Shown: positions 46,170-57,329 of the stretch, in pieces
How positions within the stretch are numbered: the first letter of the stretch is position 1
Layout of the letters: every line of letters begins with the position of its first letter
Assembly: GCA_947579665.1 (NCBI GenBank)
Contig: OX388351.1
Span: forward strand, 59,590,939 to 59,654,938
DNA from: Sympetrum striolatum
Lineage: Eukaryota > Arthropoda > Insecta > Odonata > Libellulidae
Direction: 5' to 3'
DNA length: 64,000 nt
Program-made: the position numbers and the translations under genes
Notes under the pieces: model-generated
Told to the model about the DNA's origin: nothing
Seen by the model: the letters and a program-made list of their open reading frames with translations, nothing else
Database searches by the model: none

Positions 46170-47110
46170 CATTCTGAGATACAGGAAGTAATGCTTCAAG
46201 ATGCTGCTCCTCGGGCTATTTTTTGCCCCTTTCAATGCTGTTTCCTCGCCTTAAGGATCAGATCCTTGAACCCAAGTTTGCAGAAATAGAAATAACTGAA
46301 TAATACGGACGGTCGTACGAATTAGCATCTCGAGGTAAAGAATTTTCCCGTCCGTCAATCCGAATTAGATTTTTTTCGCAGTTGTGCCATGAATACTATT
46401 TTCGAACTTATTGCTTTATTGCCTCACTGGAAGACTTAGTTCGCTGTTTTCTTTGGCTTGTTTGCAGGCGTTTCTCATCTTCTATTTATAGGTTCGGAGT
46501 ATCCTCTCTCAAGCCTGATAGCAAATGGAATTTGTTGGTTATTCGTTCTGTGGTGATGCAATTCACATTCATGCAGTTTTTAAGGCGTATATTTTGCTCT
46601 TGGAATGAATAAAATCCTCTTTCTTAGAATGGATCGGATAGGCAGTGATGAGAAATTTTTCCCTGATTGAATTATCTCTCTAAATCCGTATGTTTTAGAT
46701 TTTCTATTGCAATAACTGTTGTTTTTTATCATTTATATTTTATAAAGAGGAATATTCCACACCGAAGGGTTTGCTAATCAAGTTGTTCGTAGAAAGTTCA
46801 ATGGGGAAATTAAAATACCAATTATATTTCTGACAAATGAAGTATTCTTTTTATGTCATAAAACATTTTGCTATCGTACTTTGATATTGTGATTATGTCA
46901 CCATCTTTAAGTTTATTTTAGGCCCAGCATCAAACTCAATAATTGTAATATATAATAATACGATAATTTGCCATGAAAGATTTAGTAGGTGTTAATTATT
47001 GCAAAACTGCATTTTTGTGCATTTTATATGCCTAAATTGAGTGACATCTGGTCAAAAAATATCTTCTGTCGATAATGGTAGATATATTGGTAGATTGGTA
47101 GATTAAGTAT
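46170..47110. other. AT-rich DNA, no feature seen
   Basis: No supported feature. Confidence 0.5.
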
Positions 47111-47112
47111 CT

Positions 47113-47232
47113 TAGCTCTGTAGTTTAATTGGTTAGAACACCTGCGCTGAAAATGTGACCTGGGTTCGAGTCCCAGCCAAATCTCTATTTTTCACTTCTT
47201 GTACTACCTTGGGTTAAGTCGCACTCTTTGCT
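47113..47232 (+). mobile_element. tRNA-derived SINE (family A)
   Basis: TAGTTTAATTGGTTAGAACA (A-box region) and CTGGGTTCGAGTCCCAG, a perfect five-base T stem with loop, form a tRNA-like head. The tail has TTTTTCACTTCTTG and TTGGGTTAAGTCGCACTCTTT, which recurs at 54855-54912 as TTTTTTCACCTATG and TTGGTTTAAGCAGCACTCTTT. The 5' and 3' ends of the head do not pair as an acceptor stem, so it is not a working tRNA gene. Confidence 0.75.
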
Positions 47233-47339
47233 ATGGTAAGATAAAATTCATCGGTTGTATTTACAAGTATTTTTCCCCACCGTACTGTCTTTGCTTATCA
47301 ATATATTACGAGGATCACGTAAATTTAGCTCGTGCCGGA

Positions 47340-47900
47340 TTATCTCACCATTCACGTTGCACCCCCATTTCAAAAGGACCCTACGTGACCTTTAATCCCT
47401 CATTTCCTCTGCGGAAAATCAGTTAATCTCCCCCCTCAAGCGCGAGATGACGTATTTGGACGTCGTTGCAGCATTTTAGATTCCACCTGCCTCTATAGTA
47501 TCAAGGCGCGCAGCTATTTCGAGCGGCGCGGTTTCTTTCTACATTAATGCACGTCTCGGCGCGTCAAATCTAGCATGACTCATCCGCTCCCCGTGCAAAT
47601 GGGAGGTATCTCCGCATAAGCTACCGTGCTTCTGAGTCATTAAGAGATCCCGTGACTTCCCTTCACCTACGCTACCCTCCGCCCACCTTTCTCGAATCTT
47701 TCAACACCGCTTTTTCCACCCAAGATGGACGTCTGCATAGTTAGCGACCTCGCGAGCTGGACTCCCAACTGCTTAAGATTATTTTCGCTTCGCGTTTGTT
47801 CCAGTGCTTCTTCGTATTGTGCATTTCGCATTTAGATGACGGTACGCGTAATTGTGGTGCTCCGTTTTCCGTGTATTTCCCCGTATGGCTCGGTGTTGCC
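47340..47900. other. GC-rich island
   Basis: CpG-rich block with no recognised protein or RNA. Confidence 0.4.
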
Positions 47901-48530
47901 AAATGTAGCGAAGAAACAATTCATTCTGCAATGTCTTTGCACTAAGTCAGGCATTGGAATATCGATTCATAGGTTAATTTTTTGATTAGAGAGAATTATT
48001 CCGGATCAATCTTGGTCAAACACTAAATAAATCTTAGTATCATTAAGAAATCAGAACAACTCGCGACGGTAATGTTTAATTAATTGATATTTCCTCATCC
48101 TTCAATCCTTATTAAAAGTAATATCATGTAAAAATTGTCAGTACAGATGTATTTTATGATAACTACTTTTAAAATTGGAATAAATGGTTTCTACTGCCAT
48201 TGCAAAATAGAACGTCGAAGATTATTTATGTTTTAATCAGTTATTTTATTTGTTATATTAAGCCTAATAAAATTTATTTCATCGCCATTTCATTTTTAAA
48301 AGTAGCTTTGAGATAAATTAAGCTGCCTATCGCGTACCAATAATTTCTCATTATTCTCTAAATATCTTATTTCGAAAAAAATACTGCGTATTCCGAACTT
48401 TGAACTCAAACGAAGTTAAATATTGCATGTACTTATTATTTTTAAAAAACGAGTAACTTTGGCAACAGCGTTCACCATTTTAACTATACTGTCAACTAAA
48501 TGCATTTGAGCAATACCATCAACTAAAAGA
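47901..48530. other. AT-rich DNA, no feature seen
   Basis: No supported feature. Confidence 0.5.
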
Positions 48531-48683
48531 GACCTATAGTTCCGTCTTTGTCCGCCGACGGAAGTGGCGCTTTTATTTCCGCCGATAATCGCGGGTTAGG
48601 AGTAGGATTCATCGTCACGTTGTTTTCAGGTTCAAGTGTGAAGTTGCGTCATTGTGTTCTGTGTGAATGAGGGGCTCTGGCGA

Positions 48684-48815
48684 TGAGGTGCCAGCTGCTG
48701 ATAGTGCTTCCTTCGTTTGTTGCCATTGTCTTTCATCTGTTTACGTCGATCCGAGATGAGTTATCGTGTAATGAGGATGAAATACTGCCAGAACTAATTG
48801 TAAATGGCTCCTGAT
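48684..48815 (+). CDS. Possible short ORF with signal-peptide-like start, unknown
   Basis: An ATG at 48684 opens a 43-codon frame. It begins MRCQLLIVLPSFVAIVFHLF, a short basic start followed by a strongly hydrophobic stretch, and continues with an acidic part (CNEDEILPEL) before TGA at 48813. It could be a chance frame, a small secreted or membrane peptide, or the first coding exon of a larger gene. GTAAAT at 48801 is a possible but weak splice donor. The DNA just upstream (48540-48680) is CpG-rich, which would fit a promoter or 5' exon. No family is recognised. Confidence 0.2.
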
Positions 48816-48819
48816 TTCC

Positions 48820-49855
48820 CAGCCCAAGGAGGTGGAAAATGATTCCATCGAATTGAACTTTACGATGCGTTCCATAAAAATGTTTTTATTTTATGCATTC
48901 CCGTTCCATCGTCGATTTTGTCGTTAACAAATCCGTGGGTAGGTTTTTTAAATTGAAATATTTGTTTTTATACGGTCACGATTTGGTTAAAGAAATTTGC
49001 TTTCTTTATTTGTTTCAAATCATCTTTCTCTCCCAGTATGTGGATCATCTTCCCTTGTCACGCTATCTTTGCTCTTTTTAAGTCCTACGATTAGATTTTT
49101 TGATTATGCCCAGAAACCTGGGCTTGTCAAACTAAAGGAAACGAATTTTTAGAAATTTAGTGTTGAAATTATTTCTACCAAGACTTCGAAATCAAACTTG
49201 AGCATATATTGCGTTCCATTAAGTTTATGGTGAAACGGTAAATTATGTTTCTTCTTCTCTTTTAACTTTAAGGAATCTAAGATTTGTTCCTCCCTTAGAA
49301 TATTTGCTTCTAATATAGAAAGGAAAAATGTTATTAGGAATCTACGTATCATCTATTCCCTTTATTTTTCTTAGCGTTTGGATCAGTCAATGCTTAAATA
49401 GGTGTGCATGATATCTGCTGCATCAGTGGGTATAGCTTAATGACAGAGAGTTGTGAAAGGTTATTTGTAATTAGTTTTTAATATTTATTTTATCTAAGGG
49501 TTACGAAAACACAGTCTCAAAATTTAGGGAGTGGTAGAGGTTTTAATTAAAATTATAAGATTAGATTATAAAATAAAAATCAACTTTCAGAGAACATTAC
49601 CAATTTCTTATTTCTGCCCAGTTTATATAATGCTATTTATTCCATGCAATGGTTTCATTTCCGTTTGAAATCGTACAATAAGTTTTTTGATTAAATTGGA
49701 TTGCTGTATATTTATTATTCATTTATATATATATGCATTGTTACTCTTGAAATTCCCGAGTGAGGATTTTCTTAACATTTTCACTCGTGTACGTTTGCTC
49801 CTAATATCTTAGAAAATAGCTATTCACTGGATAAACACTTCCTGAGGCACTCTGC
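48820..49855. other. AT-rich DNA, no feature seen
   Basis: No supported feature. Confidence 0.5.
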
Positions 49856-50370
49856 TCCATGTTGCTTCCCTCTCGAGGAACTTTTAATAGGAAGAGCAAA
49901 CTCGTGTCTTGGATTTGTCATAGTGAGCGTGAGTTCACTCTCAGGAAAAGCACCATCCAGGTGGGCGGACAAGTATCTTCGCGCGTTAGTGTTAATTCCG
50001 CTTTCTGCACGGCTTGTAATTGGTTGAGGTCAACCCATCCCGCTTTGTACCATTTCGAAGACGTTGCCTGCGACGCATTCCTAGTATATCGGGCTTAAAA
50101 ATAACGCCGTCGCCCGGTCGTAAAGCATTTATAGTCGATCGTAAATAAATTTTCATTCGTAGAGAGAACAGCCGAAGCCTACTTATAACTGATGATAGAG
50201 ATAAACCACGTTGCAGCTGGTTTGTGCGGGTGATAGGTACGAAGCAAGTGTGAGTTGTGGTCACCACCTCACTATCCAAGTTACATGAGATTCTTATTAT
50301 TTCGGTCCTGTGTTTATAGACGCATTCAAGTGCTTTTTTGTACTGTAAAGGTGGAATGATTAATTTTTTT

Positions 50371-50462
50371 GTTTACAAGAATTTGTATCCTTTCATTGCG
50401 ATAGCAGATCTATTTATTGTGTACAAGAATTAGTATCTTTTCATTGCGATTGCATTTTTGAG
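50371..50462. repeat. 48-bp imperfect tandem duplication
   Basis: GTTTACAAGAATTTGTATCC at 50371 recurs at 50419 as GTGTACAAGAATTAGTATCT, both followed by TTTCATTGCGAT. Two copies, 48-bp period, a few differences. Confidence 0.8.
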
Positions 50463-50464
50463 TC

Positions 50465-51390
50465 GTATCGTATTATATTGAAGTTGAAAGCGAAGTTTAA
50501 GCAGTCATGATCACTTTTCATTGGGCTTACTCTTTATGTTAATATGTTTTACTTACCTGTAGTTAAAGGTAGCTGTAACAGCATGGGAAGAAAATGTTTC
50601 ACAATCAGTTTCGAAAAAATATAGGATCTCCAAGGGTGATATGTTTCTTTAAATAGAATTTCCCACTCTGACATCAGTAATACATTAACTAGCGGGGAAT
50701 GACTGTAATTTCCTCTGTTTACTGTGGTAATTACAATTATTCTTCACCTATTTATAATGGCTCTCCGCTAAGTATGATGGATTCTGTTTTTAAAATATTT
50801 GTTTATGTTATTTGTCTTCTACTGAAAAGGCGATATGGAAGTATAAATATAAATGTTCTTAGAGATGCCGTCAAACTTGAACGTGGTCCCTGTTTACGAT
50901 ACGGACGTCAAAAAGTGACTGCCGAAACTTCTAGAATTTATTTCCGTAGGATTTTTTTCTCAAATATTCGATTGCATTATTAATGAAATGTGTCATCATT
51001 TAGCTCACAGTATTGCTCAGGGGCCGACTGCTCTTACTTGCTATATGTTATTTTCTTTATCATACTTTGTATATTATATATTTACATTGTAGATATTTTC
51101 ATATTTTTATTCTTTGATGTATCTCTACTATGCCTCGTTCGCATCGTACATTTTCTTGGTCTTCCTCTCTTTTTTGTAACATTGGCATTTAAACAGTCCA
51201 TCATAGGTATTCTTCTCCTTCACACAATTAATTTAGCAAATTAGGCCTTCGTTTAAACCTTATTTCTACCAAGGATTCCCATCCCGATACTAAGCGTCTG
51301 AGTAACGTACACTGCTTTGTCGAGGCAGTTCCTGACAAAACTTATTTTCTTCGATGTGCATTTCCTAATTCTTGTACATAATCGATATAC
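50465..51390. other. AT-rich DNA, no feature seen
   Basis: No supported feature. A 19-base match (ATAATGGCTCTCCG core) to 24118 lies just before, near 50747. Confidence 0.45.
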
Positions 51391-51396
51391 GTACGT

Positions 51397-51579
51397 ATGC
51401 GATTTCTTTCTTTGGGCATATCTGAAAGAAAAAGTTTTAAACGTCGCCCTCACACCCTACCACAGCTAAGGGAGTGGATTATTGAAGAAGTGAACGCTAT
51501 ACCCCGCGATATGTGTGAACGAGCTGTTCAAAACTTCATAGATCGTCTCCAAAAGTGTGCCGCCATCTTGAGGACATAA
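51397..51579 (+). pseudogene. Tc1/mariner-superfamily transposase, C-terminal fragment
   Basis: The frame reads FKRRPHTLPQLREWI, then EEVNAIPRDM, AVQNFIDRLQKC and a stop at 51577. The order P.TL..L...I then I..I...M...A...F..RL..C is the usual C-terminal tail of insect Tc1/mariner-type transposases. The preceding FLSLGISERKS resembles a decayed WGYLK block. The catalytic DDE residues are absent, so the rest of the element is lost. The segment is AT-poor compared with its flanks. It might once have served TA-targeting elements like the 77-bp copies, but nothing links them directly. Confidence 0.65.
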
Positions 51580-51941
51580 ATTTCAAAAGTGAATAAATAT
51601 ATAAATGGTATGAACAACTTTTTTCGAAAATAAAAACGTTTTTTCTTTATATACACAGATTTCTTTATTATAACTCATCAAAACTGCTTAAGTAGTTCTG
51701 CCGTACCCTTTATCCTTTTCAGCAGGGTTCGATACACTAAATAAATATTGTTATTATTTACCCATAATAATTCACCGCTCCTCAAGGCTCTTCTTTCTCG
51801 TTCGCCCTTCCCCATCGGGAAATATTAGTTGTTTGTGATTCACCCTTTTCGCCTCTTTGCTCAACTTTGTAACTTTTACCTTTTCTTTTGTTTTCTTCCC
51901 TTATATATATCCCGGCTCTTAACAGTTCTTAATATAACGTT

Positions 51942-51972
51942 CTGACGATGGTGCTCAGCCTCCGAAACTGGC
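51942..51972 (+). ncRNA. Hammerhead-ribozyme-like motif 3 (degenerate)
   Basis: CTGACGATGG is followed by a short paired stretch and CCGAAAC at 51962-51968. CTGACGA differs from the CTGATGA box by one base. TATATATAT lies about 35 bases upstream, as for motifs 1 and 4. No inverted-repeat arms were found around this copy. Confidence 0.3.
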
Positions 51973-52026
51973 AAACCTCTTTTCGGGTTCTATTTGTGGA
52001 ATTAGTGCAAGTTTTAACTTTTGAGT

Positions 52027-52077
52027 CATTAAAAGTTATTTTCTGTTTTTTTTTAATCTATTAAAAGTTTTTTTCTG
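52027..52077. repeat. 32-bp tandem duplication
   Basis: ATTAAAAGTTATTTTCTG (52028) recurs as ATTAAAAGTTTTTTTCTG (52060), separated by a T run. Confidence 0.7.
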
Positions 52078-52159
52078 ATACGCTACTTGCATATTCTATT
52101 CCGTCCCAATTTTAACCGTTCATCGCGAGTCTTGAATTTTCAGAAAGACGGATTACATA

Positions 52160-52555
52160 AGAGTGCAGGAGCTGCGTGACGATGCGTTCATAGATTGGCG
52201 GACCTCCAGCAGCTTTTTTCGTAGGAAATCGACGCTTTCGGTCGCAACAATTGGTGTCCATCAGGAGCGCGGCTGGCAGAGATGTCTTCATCCAAGTCCG
52301 ATTGAGCGACGCATGCATCTGGACGTTGTCCGAGCTCCTCTTTTACATCCCCTCTTCATCTCATCCACAAAGATGCGCCTCGGGCCGTACATGTGCTTCG
52401 GGACACGTGTTGCCTCTCTCAAAACTCTCCCTTCCCCCGCCCGGGATTCTATATGTACTTTTCCCACCGTCGCAATTTTGAAATTCCCCGATATTTTCTA
52501 TTAATCCAACCCGTTGCCCACGAAGAGGCGGTCGTAACTTTTCAGAACGTGGTGG
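52160..52555. other. GC-rich island upstream of a TATA box
   Basis: CpG-rich block with overlapping plus-strand frames up to 113 codons, none recognised. It leads directly into the promoter candidate at 52560. Confidence 0.35.
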
Positions 52556-52559
52556 TACT

Positions 52560-52610
52560 TATAAAAGGGTGGTTGGTGGTATCGGAATGAGTGTGGAGTT
52601 GTTCACAGTG
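52560..52610 (+). promoter_or_regulatory. TATA-box promoter candidate
   Basis: TATAAAAGG at 52560 is a consensus TATA box lying at the edge of a CpG-rich block. A start about 30 bases on would fall near 52590. An initiator-like TTCACAGT lies a little far away at 52602. An ATG at 52628 opens a 53-codon frame. Known core-promoter rules support the box itself, but use as a promoter is inferred. Confidence 0.3.
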
Positions 52611-52627
52611 TGTAGTCGCACGACCCT

Positions 52628-52789
52628 ATGGAGTATACTCGCTCAGGTCGGACAATACAAGCGCGCTTTGGGTGTATTTGTAAAGATGGAAAATTGACTT
52701 TTTTGCTTCTCTCGGAAGTTCGAATTTTTTCCGATATTTTCGCTCTTATTAAATGGTGTTTAGTTTTAGTTCATAAATATCTTCACTAA
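52628..52789 (+). CDS. Small ORF downstream of the TATA box, unknown
   Basis: ATG at 52628 opens 53 codons ending at TAA 52787. It starts MEYTRSGRTIQARFGCICK and shows no recognisable motif. GTAAAGAT inside it (about 52679) is a weak splice-donor match, so only the first codons might be exonic. The only support is position after the TATA box. Confidence 0.15.
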   Translation: MEYTRSGRTIQARFGCICKDGKLTFLLLSEVRIFSDIFALIKWCLVLVHKYLH

Positions 52790-53031
52790 TCTTACTCTAG
52801 GAATAAACGGATTAGCGAGTGACTTTGTGGTGTTCCATGACTAAATGGTGAATAAAACCACTTTTCAAGAAAAAACGGTAAAATTCTATTCAAGATTCAC
52901 TTTTTGAATTACTGTATTCATCATTTACTCTAGGAAGGCTTATGGTTATGCTACCTAAAACCTAAAGTTTTCCTCATTTACTCCTATAACAAACTAACTT
53001 CACGTTTTTCCCTACGATTAGTATATTTTCA

Positions 53032-53335
53032 AGTAAAGGAGTGGGAAATAACTTAACAAAATACACATACACAACTTAAAAAACAATTGCACACTCTCCA
53101 ACATCCATCTTTTCCCTAATTATTTTCCCCTGCCGTCCACTGTTAACCTGCTTCCCCTTCCTCCTCCCCCTAACACCACTCCCATTATCGACTTGGTTAT
53201 TTACTCTTTGTATATATATGTGCAATCTTGACAAACTCTATGTGCTTGATAATGGACTAACGTCCGAAACCGATCGCAGATATTAAAAATTTTTAAACAG
53301 TGGAATTTGGTTAAGTTATTTCCCACTCATTTACT
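53032..53335. mobile_element. Inverted-repeat element with a hammerhead-like motif
   Basis: Left arm 53032-53057 and right arm 53310-53335 are complementary over 26 bases with one mismatch (AGTAAAGGAGTGGGAAATAA). Motif 4 sits about 35 bases before the right arm. A TATATATATG stretch lies upstream of it. The layout repeats that of 8543-8683 on a larger scale, suggesting a common element type, probably Penelope-like. No coding region is present. Confidence 0.5.
53245..53276 (+). ncRNA. Hammerhead-ribozyme-like motif 4
   Basis: GGAC-TAAC-GTCC (53254-53265) is a perfect four-base stem with tetraloop placed exactly where stem II of a hammerhead lies, directly followed by GAAAC (53266-53270) and CGATCG. 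The first box reads CTTGATAAT instead of CTGATGA, so the conserved core is mutated and catalysis is unlikely in this copy. Confidence 0.4.
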
Positions 53336-53339
53336 AGGA

Positions 53340-54760
53340 TGAAGTTCCACATAGTTAAAGTTTCACAGATTGATTTCATAATATCTTTTCCTTCTCCCTG
53401 TTTTATTTCCTTAAGCTACCTTAATATTTTGTGTTGCTGTGTGATCTCCATGTTTAACTTGAAGTTTTGATTGATTACTATTCTTATATTTATTGCACTT
53501 TCTCTTTCGTAGGGTTTGTTTATTTCCTGTGACATCTTGCTTCTTCGTCTTTTTGGGTTTGTTCCCTTAGCATAGGTTTTTTCTTTGGCAACCGTAGTTG
53601 CAAGAACCTCTTTCCATATCCTTTACAGTAAGTTCTTTCATTAACGCCTGTCAATATTAGAGCGATGTACGAAGCTCGTTGGAATAGTGACCCTCCATGG
53701 GTCTATGGAATGGTCCATCTTTGTATCTATTTTCTGTTGTTTCCATCAACCTCTTTATTATTTTATAGCACCACGGTATTTGACCTATTGAAGTGTCTAG
53801 TTTAAAAAATTAATTATTTTATCGCAGCATTTTTTTTCTATTTAAGTAGGTACAATTTATAGACAATGCATTATTAATACCTTGTAAAAGTGCTCGTCTT
53901 TATAGCTGTTACTCTAAAGTAGAATTGCTAAAGTGAAACCTACATCTGGGATCACAAATAAATTTAACCTCGTCCTATATCATCACTTTTTCAGATCCAG
54001 CCAAACAGTTACAGTTAGAGAAAGTTTGGAGGTTAATTTGATAATTACGGAGCGACACCTTGTTAAACCATAACGGTCCAGTTCTTTTGAAGGGCGAGGA
54101 GAAAGAAGTTCTAAATTAACTTGTTTTTGAATTCAAAATAACCGATAATTTCCTCCATCTGCCCGGGATCTATTTTCATGGAAGTTAATGTTCGACCATT
54201 TCATTTAATTCTGGAACCGTTCTCAGGCGGCCGTGCCAAATCGGTCGTTTCCGTATTTGCTCTTTTTTGTCCGTTCACCCTTAAGACGTCACTTCCCATT
54301 CAAATGATTTCAGGGATATTCTTCCAGAAATTAACTCTGCCTTTGTCTTGGCACTCGGCTGGAATTCCCACCTTGACCGCTAAGCCAAGTCAGAAGCTCA
54401 TTCAATTCTTCTTTTGAGGTTAAGTATTGACTTTTACGATGTTATTTCGCCGTCAAGCGTACCTCCGTGGGTATTTTCTGAATATTTGAGATATTTATCA
54501 ATGTTGATGATGCAGATGTTCTGGTAACCTAGTTTCTCGTACCTTATCAAAATTTATCAACTACCTTATAATACTTGAAAGTAAATATATATCAATCAAT
54601 AAGAAGTTCTTGAGAGAAATTTAGGAAGTACATGTATCTAAAATGAAGCCATTGCCCATAATAATATGTCTCCATAGGCATACATTGATTGATTGATTTC
54701 AATTGCCCTGTTGTCCCTTTCTTTTAAGCAAACTCTAACATTATAGTTATATAGAGGCAA
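53340..54760. other. Mostly AT-rich DNA
   Basis: Nothing is recognised beyond a modest CpG-rich patch at 54160-54410 with a 79-codon chance frame. Confidence 0.5.
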
Positions 54761-54840
54761 AAAGTAGTGATTTGGCTTGAAATCGAACCCAGGTCTCCCG
54801 CTTTCCGGGCAAGTATTCTAACCACTGAACAACCAAGCCA
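54740..54840 (-). mobile_element. SINE-A, minus strand, with well-kept tRNA-like head
   Basis: On the minus strand the head reads GGCTTGGTTGTTCAGTGG, then GTTAGAATAC, an anticodon-arm-like CTTGC...GCGGG pair and CTGGGTTCGATTTC. The first seven bases pair with CCAAATC at the other end in six of seven positions (one wobble). The T stem is damaged. This is the most tRNA-like sequence in the window. It is followed on that strand by a short SINE-A-like tail, and it faces a plus-strand SINE-A tail at 54843. Confidence 0.65.
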
Positions 54841-54842
54841 CG

Positions 54843-54920
54843 TTGGTTTGAGTCCCAGCCAAGTCACTTTTTTCACCTATGCAAAAACTTTGGTTTAAGC
54901 AGCACTCTTTCATGTGCAAA
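54843..54920 (+). mobile_element. SINE-A tail, plus strand, partner of the inverted pair
   Basis: GGTTTGAGTCCCAGCCAAGT starts at the B box. TCACTTTTTTCACC and TTGGTTTAAGCAGCACTC match the tail at 47170-47232. The A box half is missing. This repeats the arrangement of the family B pair at 44616-44870. Confidence 0.7.
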
Positions 54921-54924
54921 TTCA

Positions 54925-57320
54925 ATTATTTCCTTCCATCAAACTCTAAAAATTATTAGTGTATATTTACTTTAAAATTAAAAAATAGTTTAATTAAAGT
55001 AAGATATTTTCCATTTTGAGTGTGTAATATGCAGTGTTGTGATACCGTCCCTTTTATAGATGACTTAAACAAATTTAGGATGTATATAAATTCAGTTTAT
55101 CGTTTAATAGCCTTTTAAAAAGTATTTTGAATTACTCATTAAGGAAATGGTGACTAGCTCTTGGGGTAAGACTATTCTAGATAATATTCCACGTATAAAT
55201 CATGATGCAATATCTTCTTCATTGAATTTGAAAGAAATGGTTTTGATTGAAATAGAATGATTACACTTATTGTTCCCGTAGTGGTAATTGAAGTTATTTG
55301 AGGATATTTGGGTTTAGCCAGTAACTAGACGAGGAAGAAAATACTAGAATACTGTGTTTCCACCCTTTCCATCATGCTAAACATTGTCTGGATGAGCATT
55401 AGATCTCTATGTTTACCTATGTTCTTATTCTGGTAGAGATATTTCGCTTCCAACATTCATATTTCTTTTCATTCATTCCCTTTCATTTTTCGTTCTACTT
55501 AGGTCTTTAACATGCTTATCTTTATCTAATTATAGTAACAGTTTCCTAGTACTAAATAATCTTAGTTGGCCATTCTGGTTCCATTAATTCGTTTTCCTTT
55601 ATGCAAAATTAATAAATAATTACTATTTATTAACCTCGATTTAATAAAAGTAAATGAGGAGATGAGAGAATGAGAGAGAGTTAATAAATTAAATTATGAC
55701 AATTATAAATTAATAGAGGTTAAATGTGAGTGTGCCTTTTTTGAAATTGCGAATAAGCCAGGGAAAACAAAATTAATTGAATCATCGGACAAGATTAGTT
55801 CATTCTATTAGGCAGACAAGGTATAATATACATACACGAGAAACATGTACCGTAAAAACCTTATAAAAACTTTTCGTTTGCTGTTTTTGCATTCATTTCA
55901 AGGAAACATATTCGCGAAGAATTTTTCCGTTGAATGCCCACTCGCTAAATGCAGGAATATAGGCCAATGTTTATTGAACATATTAATTTTATAGGTTAAC
56001 GTTTTTATCATCGATAAAAATATGGTTATGATTAGAAATCTTATCTTCTGCAATTTGTGATGTTAATCACGTCTTTTTTTCGTTATCTTTATTATAAATT
56101 TTTACAAACAGTATATGATAATGATGCCTAGAAATGGTATGTTATTACCTTCAATATTAATTTTTTCTCAGTTTTGGCTTTGTCGTATTAGCGTTGCATA
56201 ATCTGCATCATTTCGGACTCATTTTTTTCTTAACATGTTGTTAAAAGCCCTTTAAAATTAGCGAGCAGGTTACCTTCGGAATTATATTTAACCGAGCGAC
56301 CTTGTGCTAATTTTTTCTGCTTCACGGATGAAAGAAGCTCCGTTTTCACGTTACGGCACATCTTCAGATCTGAGCCACATTTTACGTCGTATATCTTTAC
56401 TGATATCCATGATATGTGCGCGCGAGGTTGTTTTGATAGATTTGTAATTTAGTTCGACTGATAGATTTTAATGAAATCGAATTATTCATCGCCAAATTTG
56501 CGGGGAATCTCCCTCGCGAAAAAATGCGATGTTGCAAAAGCGCGTTTTATTAGTAAATGCCAAGATATTGTTGATATATAAGATTCTTTTATGTATTCTT
56601 CCTTGTCATCGTATAATTTATGCACTTATATAAATATTTATTTTCAAATTAGACTGTGTCTATTAACGAAAGATATGCTGAAATGGGGAATACCTAGAAA
56701 TAATTTGTTTCTCATTTAGTATACCTTGAATAATTAAAAATATTGATGTAAATATTCCCTAAGTAGCCGTGTGTAAAAAATTCTGTTTTGAGCTACCTTG
56801 AATATATTTTCTAAGGAAAACAAGCTGGTGATAAGTTACTATTTGAGAACAGTGTTCCTATGTAACATATACTTTCCCATCTTCCTGGGTTATTCGAATC
56901 ATTGAGCATGAATTAACAACATATTATGGCCAATAGATATTATCCTTACGTTCATTAAAATTAGTCTTGAACGCGTTACACAGTTAAATGTTTAAAATTT
57001 AATTTTACCTGGCTATGCAAAATTTAGTCTAAAAAGTAAAACACTAATAAACTTGAACTCGAAAAATATTAAGGGCACACATAGTTATTGCAAGATTTCC
57101 ATATAAAGATAAGTAGTGCCTAATCTAAGATTATTTCACATGCTATTGATAATCAGAGCAAACGGTATTTTTAGATCCCACTCCAGCTCCAGCATGGCAT
57201 TTACATTGTGACGCAGAAGATTAATATCCTAGCTCCCTCTACATAAATTTGCTCTGTGGTAGACCTTTTGCAGTAGGAATTGCTTTTGCCAGCTCTTGTT
57301 TAGCATTTTAAGGTTTTAAG
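54925..57320. other. Long AT-rich stretch without features
   Basis: No gene, RNA or repeat copy is supported. A short GA-rich stretch lies near 55655-55680. Confidence 0.5.
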
Positions 57321-57329
57321 GATTTTCCT

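Noticed and set aside
51684..51740. tRNA-like A and B boxes (GGGTTCGATAC near 51725)
   Set aside because: The A box match is weak and there is no SINE tail or acceptor pairing. Not separable from chance B-box matches in this window.
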